Assembly (NCBI RefSeq): GCF_000422285.1
Contig: NZ_AULM01000033.1
Location: 1-42,513 of the forward strand
Direction: 5' to 3'
DNA from: Desulfatiglans anilini DSM 4660
Lineage (GTDB): Bacteria > Desulfobacterota > DSM-4660 > Desulfatiglandales > Desulfatiglandaceae
DNA: 42,513 bases
Of the stretch, positions 36,104 through 42,513 are shown one piece after another. Below the pieces are notes generated by a model. The model saw nothing but the letters and a program-made list of their open reading frames with translations, did no database searches and had not been told where the DNA came from. Each line of letters begins with the position of its first letter. Within the stretch, counting starts at the first letter, position 1. The position numbers were made by a program, and so were the translations under genes.

Positions 36104-37354
36104 TTATCGAGCCTCGGGCTCGTAGCGTTTGAAAAGCAGCGAAGCGTTGGTCCCTCCAAAGCCGAAAGAATTGGACATGACAGTCCGCACCGCGGCCTGA
36201 CGGGCGACGTTCGGGACATAATCGAGGTCGCATTCCGGGTCAGGGGTCTCATAATTGATCGTCGGGGGAATGATGCCCTCCTTCAGGGTCAAGACCGAAA
36301 AGATGGCTTCCACGCCGCCCGCCCCGCCCAGCAAATGACCGGTCATCGATTTGGTCGAACTTACGGCGATCTTCGCGGCATGCTCCCCGAAGACGGCCTT
36401 GATCGCGCGGTTTTCCGCGGCATCGTTCAATTTCGTGGAGGTGCCGTGGGCGTTGATGCAATCGATTTCTTCGGGCTTCATGCCGGCGAAGTCAAGTGCC
36501 ATCCGCATGCAGAGGATCGCTCCCGCCCCGTCCGGATGCGGCGCGGAGACATGGTGGGCATCCCCGCTGAGCCCGTAGCCGACGATCTCGGCATAGATCG
36601 GCGCGCCCCTGGATCTGGCGTGTTCGAGTTCTTCGAGGATCAGGATCCCCGCGCCCTCTCCCATGATAAACCCGTCCCGGTCTAGATCGAAAGGACGGGA
36701 GGCCTTCTCGGGTTCGTCGTTGCGCGTGGACAGGGCCTTCATCGAACAGAATCCACCGAGCGCGAGCGGAGTGACCACCGCCTCGGCCCCGCCGGTGATC
36801 ATGGCATCGCACACCCCCTCACGGATCATTCGAAAGGACTCCCCGACGGCGTGCGCGCTCGCCGCACACGCCGTCTCGATCGAAAGGTTCGGCCCCATGG
36901 CTCCGAATTCGATGGCGATCTGGCCCGGAGCCATATTGGCGATGATCCCTGGAATGAAGAAGGGGCTGATTCTCCGAGGCCCCTTTTCCAGCAGAACCTC
37001 GTGATAATGCTCCAGCATGGCCAAGCCGCCCAGGCCGGAGCCCGTAACGCAGCCCACGCGCCCGGCATTGGATGCATCGATCTTGAGGCCCGAGTCCGCC
37101 ATCGCCATCTTCGCCGAGGCCACGGCATAATGGATGAACACGTCGAACCGCCTGATTTCCTGCTTATCCATGAAATCGGACGGATCGAAATCCTTGACCT
37201 CTCCAGCGATCTGGCTCGCGAAGGGCGACGGATCGAACTTCGTGATCCGGCCGATGCCCGATTTCCCGGCGATGACCGCCTCCCAATTTTTCTGTACGCC
37301 GGTTCCGAGAGGGCTCACCATGCCCATGCCCGTTATGACAACCCGCTTGGCCAT
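36104..37354 (-). CDS. fabF: Beta-ketoacyl-ACP synthase II
   Basis: A 416-aa condensing enzyme for chain elongation in fatty-acid synthesis. The Cys-His-His triad is visible: [14 protein letters not shown] near residue 160, [11 protein letters not shown] near 300 and [13 protein letters not shown] near 340. The start ATG at 37354 follows GGAGG. It lies about 96 nt after acpP. Confidence 0.98.
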   Translation of the reverse strand: MAKRVVITGMGMVSPLGTGVQKNWEAVIAGKSGIGRITKFDPSPFASQIAGEVKDFDPSDFMDKQEIRRFDVFIHYAVASAKMAMADSGLKIDASNAGRVGCVTGSGLGGLAMLEHYHEVLLEKGPRRISPFFIPGIIANMAPGQIAIEFGAMGPNLSIETACAASAHAVGESFRMIREGVCDAMITGGAEAVVTPLALGGFCSMKALSTRNDEPEKASRPFDLDRDGFIMGEGAGILILEELEHARSRGAPIYAEIVGYGLSGDAHHVSAPHPDGAGAILCMRMALDFAGMKPEEIDCINAHGTSTKLNDAAENRAIKAVFGEHAAKIAVSSTKSMTGHLLGGAGGVEAIFSVLTLKEGIIPPTINYETPDPECDLDYVPNVARQAAVRTVMSNSFGFGGTNASLLFKRYEPEAR

Positions 37355-37450
37355 CCTCTGCCTCCATCTGACTCTTGGTTCGGCCCCACGGAGGCTCCGC
37401 GCTCGTGGAGGACCTCACCCGCAGGGCCTGGACGGTAGAATCCGGAGGAA

Positions 37451-37687
37451 TCAACCGATCGTTTTCTTGATGTAGTTGATGGCGTCCTGGACCGTGGCGA
37501 TTTTTTCCGCGTCTTCATCCGGGATCGAAATATCGAACTCTTCTTCCATCGCCATGATCAGTTCGACCTGATCCAGCGAATCAGCCCCAAGATCGTCCAC
37601 GAAAGAGGCCTCGGGAACCACGTCTTCCTCGGGCACATCCAGCTGTTCACAGATAATCTTCTTAACCTTTTCTTCCACCTGACCCAT
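37451..37687 (-). CDS. acpP: Acyl carrier protein
   Basis: A 78-aa acidic helical protein carrying growing acyl chains. The phosphopantetheine attachment motif DSLDQVE has Ser37. The start at 37687 is set by AAGGAGGT nine bases upstream; the longer in-frame extension is Arg-rich and foreign to the family. The plsX-fabG-acpP-fabF order is classical. Confidence 0.99.
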   Translation of the reverse strand: MGQVEEKVKKIICEQLDVPEEDVVPEASFVDDLGADSLDQVELIMAMEEEFDISIPDEDAEKIATVQDAINYIKKTIG

Positions 37688-37815
37688 TATTGCGTTACCT
37701 CCTTGAAATCGTAAAGGAACCCGTAATCTCACCCTGGCGCGGGCCAGCCGGCACGGCCGACCGGGCCCGCACAATGTACCCGAAGCCCCGCCCAAAAGCA
37801 ATGGCTCTCGGAATT

Positions 37816-38565
37816 TTACATGTACAGCCCGCCGTTGACGTGGATGACCTGCCCCGTCAGATAGGCGGCCTTGTTCGAACAGAGCCAGTAAACCGCGTTG
37901 GCCACATCCTCGGACTGCCCCATCCTGCCCAGAGGAATCTGCTCGATAAAGCTTGCCTTCACCTTCTCGGGCAGGACCGCCGTCATATCCGTCTCGATGA
38001 AACCCGGGGCCACCGCATTGACTCGGATCGCACGGGAGGCCACCTCACGCGCCACGCTCCGGGTAAACCCCAGGATCCCCGCCTTCGAAGCTGCGTAGTT
38101 GCCCTGTCCGAAATTGCCGCGTTCGGCCACGACCGACGAGATGCTGACGATGCAGCCCGCCCGCTGCTTCATCATCGGCTTCAATACGGCCTGAGTGCAG
38201 TTGAAGACGCTTTTCAGGTTCACCCGGATGACGGCGTCCCATTCCTCTTCGCTCATCCGCACGAGGATCTTGTCGCGGGTGATGCCGGCATTGTTCACCA
38301 GGACATCGACGCGGCCGAACCGCTCGACGATGTCATCTATCAGCGCCGCCGCCGCAGCGTAGGAAGAGATGTCGACACGGTGGCTCTCCGCCTCGACCCC
38401 CCGCGACTTTAACACGGCAAGGGTCTCGTCGGCGGCTGTCTCGTCCGGATCATAGTGGGCCAGGACCAGGCGGGCGCCTTCTTCCGCAAAGGCATAGGCC
38501 GTGGCCCGGCCGATTCCCCTGGATCCTCCTGTGATCAATACGATTCGGGAAGCTATTTCTCCCAT
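37816..38565 (-). CDS. fabG: 3-oxoacyl-ACP reductase
   Basis: A 249-aa short-chain dehydrogenase reducing 3-oxoacyl-ACP with NADPH. It has [11 protein letters not shown] for cofactor binding, NNAGITRD, and the Ser-Tyr-Lys set in [33 protein letters not shown] precedes the ATG. It sits directly between plsX and acpP; fabH and fabD, often found here, are missing from the cluster. Confidence 0.97.
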   Translation of the reverse strand: MGEIASRIVLITGGSRGIGRATAYAFAEEGARLVLAHYDPDETAADETLAVLKSRGVEAESHRVDISSYAAAAALIDDIVERFGRVDVLVNNAGITRDKILVRMSEEEWDAVIRVNLKSVFNCTQAVLKPMMKQRAGCIVSISSVVAERGNFGQGNYAASKAGILGFTRSVAREVASRAIRVNAVAPGFIETDMTAVLPEKVKASFIEQIPLGRMGQSEDVANAVYWLCSNKAAYLTGQVIHVNGGLYM

Positions 38566-38627
38566 TCTCTCACCTCGATGACTCCGCTCCGACCGCTGGC
38601 CGCCCCGGGCCCCGGCAAAAGAGCGCG

Positions 38628-39653
38628 TCAGGAAACCAGCTGTTTCTCATCGCCGTTGTTCAGGGAACTGACCGACATCAACTGCTCGGCCATCTTATCC
38701 AGCACCCGGTTTTCGACATAACGGGCCGACAGGATGACGGCATTCTTGATGGCCCTGGGCGGCGACCCGCCGTGGCACACCATGCCGACGCCCTGAATCC
38801 CCAGAAGCGGCGCCCCGCCGTACTCGGCATAATCGAGCACCCTGCGCGCCCGCGCCAGGGCGCGCCCCCCGGCCAACAGCAACAGGCGGCCCGCCGCCGA
38901 CCGGCGCAGTTCGGCCCGCATCAACGCCTCCATCTGATCACTCAAGCCTTCGATCAGCTTAAGGACTACGTTGCCCACAAAGCCATCGCAGACGATGACA
39001 TCGGCCGCGCCCGAAAGGATGTCCCGCCCTTCGACATTCCCGATGAAATGGAGGGGGCTTCGCCGGAAGAGATCCCAGGCCGCGCGCACCTGCTCGTTTC
39101 CCTTGCTGACCTCTTCACCGATGTTCAGGAGGGCGGTTCTCGGCCGACGGACTCCGAAACAGGCCGCGGAGAACGCATGCGCCATCAAACCGAACTGCAG
39201 GAGATGCGACGGCCGGCAGTCCACGTTCGCACCAGCGTCGATGAGGACTACGGGGCCTGATGGCGAAGGAAGCAGGGTTGCGATGCCCGGCCGATCGACG
39301 CCATCGAGCTTGCCGAGCGTCAGAAGCCCCGCAGCCAGCGTAGCGCCCGAGTTGCCGGCGCTGACCACCGCCTGCGCCTTGCCCGCCTTGACAAGTTCGA
39401 ACGCTACACGGATGGAGGCGCTCTTCTTGCCGCGGACCGCCTTCAGCGGCGATTCGCCCATCTCCACGACATCTTCGCAGTGATGGACGGAAACGCGCGA
39501 CTCGCCGCGCTGAGAACGGAGGGACCGGCGGATCTCCGGCTCACGGCCCACCAGGAGCACCTCGATGCCGCGTTCTTTGGCTGCCGCAACGGCCCCCTCG
39601 ACGACGGCGTCCGGTGCAAAATCCCCACCCATGGCATCAACCGCTACGATCAT
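38628..39653 (-). CDS. plsX: Phosphate acyltransferase PlsX
   Basis: A 341-aa membrane-associated enzyme making acyl-phosphate from acyl-ACP for phospholipid synthesis. The N-terminus VAVDAMGGDFAP, ALVSAGNSGA-like block (QAVVSAGNSGATLA) and IVCDGFVGNVVLK are diagnostic. The start at 39653 has only a weak ribosome-binding site. It follows rpmF by 98 nt. Confidence 0.98.
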   Translation of the reverse strand: MIVAVDAMGGDFAPDAVVEGAVAAAKERGIEVLLVGREPEIRRSLRSQRGESRVSVHHCEDVVEMGESPLKAVRGKKSASIRVAFELVKAGKAQAVVSAGNSGATLAAGLLTLGKLDGVDRPGIATLLPSPSGPVVLIDAGANVDCRPSHLLQFGLMAHAFSAACFGVRRPRTALLNIGEEVSKGNEQVRAAWDLFRRSPLHFIGNVEGRDILSGAADVIVCDGFVGNVVLKLIEGLSDQMEALMRAELRRSAAGRLLLLAGGRALARARRVLDYAEYGGAPLLGIQGVGMVCHGGSPPRAIKNAVILSARYVENRVLDKMAEQLMSVSSLNNGDEKQLVS

Positions 39654-39751
39654 GCCAGCCCGTATCCATGCTTACAAACGCGTTTCCCTGCAGGGGTCCT
39701 TCGCCTCAAGGCGCGCCGAGGTTCGCAAAAAAGACCCTTTCCGGATGCAAA

Positions 39752-39934
39752 TCAACTCTCTTCTTTGGCGATCACCACTCTGCCTTTGTAGGTGCCGCAC
39801 TCAGGGCATACCCGATGGGGAAGCACCGGCTCATGGCACTGCGGGCACGTGGACAGGTTGGGAAGTGTTACATGGTCATGCGCCCTGCGCGTATCACGCT
39901 TCGCTCTGGATTTACGTTTCTTGGGAACAGCCAT
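39752..39934 (-). CDS. rpmF: Large ribosomal subunit protein bL32
   Basis: A 60-aa basic protein beginning [14 protein letters not shown], with a complete zinc-binding set (Cys30, 33, 43, 46). I use the ATG at 39934; an in-frame TTG at 39946 lies only one base from AGGAG. It is eight nt after the yceD stop, the usual yceD-rpmF pairing. Confidence 0.98.
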   Translation of the reverse strand: MAVPKKRKSRAKRDTRRAHDHVTLPNLSTCPQCHEPVLPHRVCPECGTYKGRVVIAKEES

Positions 39935-39942
39935 ATCGTTTA

Positions 39943-40476
39943 TCAATCTCCTTGGATCTTTAAGGTTTTCAATTTAGCAAAGGCCGGATTCGTCCGGTCT
40001 TCCTCGCAGCGGCAGGCCGCTTCGTTCAGGTTCACCCCGCAGCGGGGGCAGATCCCCCGGCAGTCTTCCCGGCAAATCAGTTTCATCGGCAGCGACAGAT
40101 AGATCTGCTCCCGGACCAGCTCGGCCAGATCGATTTCGTTGGTGGTGATATAATCGGTGGCGAGGTCCTCCTCGGTCAGCTCGATCTCGTCTGCGCCCTC
40201 CCCGGCCGGAGGCAGCACCAGGAACAAACGGAACGAGGCATCGACCGGGAGGATATAGGTCTCGAGGCAGCGGTCACAGGGAACCTTCAGCCTCCCGCTC
40301 ACACGCCCTTCCAGGACGAACTTGGTGCCCAACCGGGACAGCGTCGCCGAGACGGAAACGGGTCCATCCAGCCCCAGAATGGGATCGTCGGGGCCTTCGG
40401 ACCGCCACCAGCCCGGCGTCAGCTCAAAGCTGAACTCCCGGTGGGGCGCAGTGATGGTTCGCAGATCGATGATCAA
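39943..40476 (-). CDS. yceD: YceD/DUF177 family protein
   Basis: A 177-aa protein of the YceD family, nearly always next to rpmF and linked to 23S rRNA accumulation in plants and bacteria. It shows CDRCLE with an acidic middle region, and a C-terminal Cys set ([17 protein letters not shown]) that probably binds zinc. I propose the TTG at 40476 (LIIDLRTI), which follows AAGGA and matches the family N-terminus; an ATG 39 codons upstream is less likely. Confidence 0.9.
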   Translation of the reverse strand: MIIDLRTITAPHREFSFELTPGWWRSEGPDDPILGLDGPVSVSATLSRLGTKFVLEGRVSGRLKVPCDRCLETYILPVDASFRLFLVLPPAGEGADEIELTEEDLATDYITTNEIDLAELVREQIYLSLPMKLICREDCRGICPRCGVNLNEAACRCEEDRTNPAFAKLKTLKIQGD

Positions 40477-40757
40477 CGGGCTGGATCCTTTCCGGCCGCC
40501 GCCCGGCCGCTGTTTCCGCTGGACGAGCCCCGCCCGTTCGACGGCCATATAAACCGCATCGACACCATTCGGACTCTTCAATCCGGTTTCCATCCGAAAC
40601 AGCCTGCGACGAGCAGGCTCCCATCAGAAAACCATCCCTTTTCGCGCCGCTTGAAGGACCTGCGGGCAGCGCTCCATGGGGCGCTTTTCCGGACCTGACC
40701 ATCCGGCTTCCCGGACATCCCCGCGGCCCGGCATCCCATCAAAAAAATAAAAGATTT

Positions 40758-40785
40758 AGTATATAAATAGACTTACCAATGTCAA
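40758..40785 (-). promoter_or_regulatory. Strong sigma-70-type promoter of the yceD-rpmF-plsX cluster
   Basis: In the minus-strand sense TTGACA (40785-40780), a 16-nt spacer and TATACT (40763-40758). It is the best promoter match found in the window and lies about 280 nt before the yceD start, leaving a long leader. Confidence 0.75.
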
Positions 40786-40861
40786 GAATTTAATTCCTGC
40801 AGCCCTATCAGAGGCCATTTTAACAAAATTAAACGTGTTTTTTTCATTTTTTATTTTTTTA

Positions 40862-40889
40862 TTGACGTTTGCCATACATTTGTGATATT
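40862..40889 (+). promoter_or_regulatory. Possible promoter of the unknown 361-aa gene
   Basis: TTGACG at 40862-40867, then 16 nt and GATATT at 40884-40889 (an 18-nt spacer gives TATTTA). It would start transcription about 65 nt before the chosen ATG. Confidence 0.45.
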
Positions 40890-40961
40890 TATCGAATTCA
40901 AGATTTTCATAGGTCGAAACGCGCAATCGTGCTCGCTTTAAACCCCGCCTTGACGTCATCT

Positions 40962-42047
40962 ATGTGGAAGCCGCGCCAAAATCTCAATTATTATGAAAAG
41001 CTCCGACGCTCTCTCTATGAAATCCTCCGAGACTCCCTCGAGCGGCAGCTCATGAAGACCGCCCTAGTCGATTCCTTCTACAATTATGAGAGAGAAGGCC
41101 TCGAATACCCGTTCGTCGACCGGAGCGAACTCAAACCCAAATCCAAGCGGATGGAAAAGGAATCCGCCCTCGACAACACCTTCATCGTCATCTTCTGCGA
41201 AGGGAAACTCCAGCCGCAGCACAAGACCTATATCCGGTTCTTCCCTGAAAACGCCGTCATCAAGAAAAACCTGTCCTATCTGGCCAATTTCGCTCTTTAC
41301 AAACGATTTCACCGGAACCTGCGCTATTTTGAAACGCCCGGCTTCTTCGACCTCGTGGAGGGGCTGCTCAACATCGACTACGCCCTGCTGATCCAGCAGG
41401 ATCCCACCGTTGTGAAGCGCAACCGGTACGCCCTCACGCATTTCCATGTCAAGATCGACTGGCCGATCGCCGAGGCCGCCCAAGATCTCGCGAAGGGGCT
41501 TCGCTACATCCAGAACCACCTGTACGAAAACGGCGACAAGCAGGGGCGCATCCTGCAGAACAAACTCTTCGAATACTACGGGTGCCATCACAGCGTCGGG
41601 GGGAGGCGAACAGCCGGACTCATCGCCGCGCAGCTTCTCCGGTCCCTCGATTGCATATCGACCGCGTTCGTCTCGAGTTCGGAATCCCGCAGCATGTACA
41701 AATACTCAGAGTCCGGGGTCTCCAAGTTCTTTCTCGTCCAACTGAACGACCGTCAGATCGAAGAGCTCAGCGGAAAGGTGGGAGGGGGCCCGGACGCCTT
41801 CAAGACCGGCTACCTCTATCCAGCCGAGGGTTTTTCCATCGGCATCGCCGAGGCCCGTTACAGCCACACGGCTTATGGCCGCCCCCCGGAAGACGGCAAG
41901 CTCCGCAAGCTCAAGCCGGCCTACAACTGGCTGCGGCTGGAAGACGAGTTCCTCCATCCGCGGATCACAGCCCTCAACGCCCAGCCGATCAGCTACAACT
42001 GGGTGTACAGCAGCAGCCCCGAATCGTCCCCCCGGCCGCCTTCCTGA
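40962..42047 (+). CDS. Conserved-looking protein of unknown function
   Basis: A 361-aa cytosolic protein, no signal peptide or membrane segment. I do not recognise the family. It is rich in aromatic and charged residues, with ALDNTFIVIFCEGKLQP and HKTYIRFFPENAVIKK forming a likely beta-rich core. A helical middle region follows (IAEAAQDLAKGLRYIQNH), then a conserved-looking GGRRTAGLIAAQLLRSL. Near the end comes AGY/SIGIAEARYSHTAYG. The start is uncertain: the ATG at 40962 has no clear ribosome-binding site, and in-frame GTG (40930) and TTG (40869) codons exist, the latter inside the promoter candidate. The stop lies 22 nt from the convergent small gene. Codon use matches the neighbours. Confidence 0.8.
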   Translation: MWKPRQNLNYYEKLRRSLYEILRDSLERQLMKTALVDSFYNYEREGLEYPFVDRSELKPKSKRMEKESALDNTFIVIFCEGKLQPQHKTYIRFFPENAVIKKNLSYLANFALYKRFHRNLRYFETPGFFDLVEGLLNIDYALLIQQDPTVVKRNRYALTHFHVKIDWPIAEAAQDLAKGLRYIQNHLYENGDKQGRILQNKLFEYYGCHHSVGGRRTAGLIAAQLLRSLDCISTAFVSSSESRSMYKYSESGVSKFFLVQLNDRQIEELSGKVGGGPDAFKTGYLYPAEGFSIGIAEARYSHTAYGRPPEDGKLRKLKPAYNWLRLEDEFLHPRITALNAQPISYNWVYSSSPESSPRPPS

Positions 42048-42068
42048 GCGGTGCGCCGCACAGGAGCC

Positions 42069-42299
42069 TCATCTTTCGAGCGCCAGAAACCACACCCCTG
42101 GTCCCCGCCGGCATCGCAGGATATGCACATCGCGCTCCTCGGTGCAAACCTTGAAATAATCATCCTGCTCCCCATACCAGCGGTCCAGGATCTCCACGAT
42201 CCGGTGCTCCCTCCCCTTGTACTCGAAGGCGGTGGGCCGCTCGTCGGCCTTGTACCCCGAGTAGGCCTTCACCCGCACCGACAGCCACAACGATGTCAT
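42069..42299 (-). CDS. Small conserved protein of unknown function (DUF6504-like)
   Basis: A 76-aa protein. The pattern VKAYSGYKADERPTAFEY, then IVEILDRWYGEQDDYFKV and HILR, occurs in short uncharacterised bacterial proteins where the second block binds an unknown partner. The family name is from memory. The ATG follows GGAAAGGAC at close spacing. It converges on the unknown 361-aa gene. Confidence 0.75.
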   Translation of the reverse strand: MTSLWLSVRVKAYSGYKADERPTAFEYKGREHRIVEILDRWYGEQDDYFKVCTEERDVHILRCRRGPGVWFLALER

Positions 42300-42477
42300 G
42301 TCCTTTCCCCCGGCAGGGGTCGCCCAAGCATGCCCCGCGCAAGATCAGCCGCTCATTGCCGTGCTCCGCATCAAGATCCGCTTGTTTCTTCCGAATTATT
42401 TATACTATATTGAATGCTTGTTTCGATCCAGAAACAAGTGGGTCAGGACAACCTATGCGGCCGACTCATCTGGTTTC
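42300..42477. promoter_or_regulatory. Upstream region with three CTTGTTTC sites
   Basis: CTTGTTTC occurs at 42381-42388 and 42417-42424 and, inverted, at 42431-42438. The last two form an 8-bp perfect inverted repeat with a 6-nt gap. Between lies an AT-rich TATA-rich block (42397-42412). This looks like an operator around a promoter, perhaps for the small gene at 42069-42299. Confidence 0.4.
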
Positions 42478-42513
42478 CATCCGGAAATGGTCTTTTTGGC
42501 CAATCTCGGCGTC
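42478..42513 (+). repeat. Dispersed MITE-like repeat, copy D (cut by window end)
   Basis: The left end CATCCGGAAATGG and the following 24 bases match copy C from 22544 with a single one-base length difference. The rest lies beyond the window. Confidence 0.8.

Larger units (their letters stand above)
40477..40961. other. Divergent intergenic region with two promoters
   Basis: 485 nt. 40477-40735 is GC-rich without a supported gene. 40738-40870 is very AT-rich and carries a minus-strand promoter for the yceD cluster and a plus-strand promoter candidate for the unknown gene. Confidence 0.6.

Overview
The window is about 42.5 kb of GC-rich bacterial chromosome. It most likely comes from a Desulfobacterota (former Deltaproteobacteria) lineage, perhaps near Desulfatiglans-like sulfate reducers. 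The evidence is formate-THF ligase, an octaheme tetrathionate-reductase-family cytochrome, a DsrE-like protein, a sigma-54 activator, and a long yceD-rpmF-plsX / glyA-nrdR-rib-nusB-leuS-lptE-holA housekeeping cluster. Taxonomy is inferred from gene content only.

Layout. 1-630 holds a dispersed repeat copy and a terminator, followed by fhs (minus). proC and an NlpC/P60 lipoprotein are on the plus strand. They converge on a CoA-disulfide-reductase-like flavoprotein (minus) that carries an in-frame UGA exactly at the redox-active cysteine. Next come a second repeat copy and a 1115-aa zinc-ribbon/cyclase/ATPase/TPR signalling protein. From 10.9 to 22.0 kb lies a respiratory/transport module. A divergent PAS-sigma54 activator faces a minus-strand series of octaheme cytochrome c, family-5 solute-binding protein, SphA-like outer-membrane channel, DsrE-like protein, large porin and a secreted protein of unknown function, closed by a terminator. 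The octaheme cytochrome also has an in-frame UGA at a conserved active-site Cys. From 22.1 kb come arfB, a complete MITE-like repeat, and rpsT (TTG start). A minus-strand cluster of 18 genes then runs from yceD (40.5 kb) down to holA (23.2 kb): ribosomal protein L32, fatty-acid synthesis, pentose phosphate/one-carbon, nucleotide and riboflavin genes, nusB, leuS, lptE and holA. It is interrupted only by a plus-strand lipoprotein/nuclease pair. The right end has an unrecognised 361-aa gene, a small conserved protein and the start of a fourth repeat copy.

The two most interesting observations are (1) two putative selenoproteins, an octaheme cytochrome and a CoA-disulfide-reductase-like enzyme. 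Each has UGA in place of a conserved catalytic Cys, followed at 20-24 nt by a hairpin with G among the first two loop bases, as bacterial SECIS elements require. An ordinary annotation would split or truncate both genes. (2) A family of about 217-bp MITE-like repeats has 12-bp perfect terminal inverted repeats and two internal hairpins whose stems differ between copies by compensatory changes. One copy supplies the last codons and stop of the cyclase gene.
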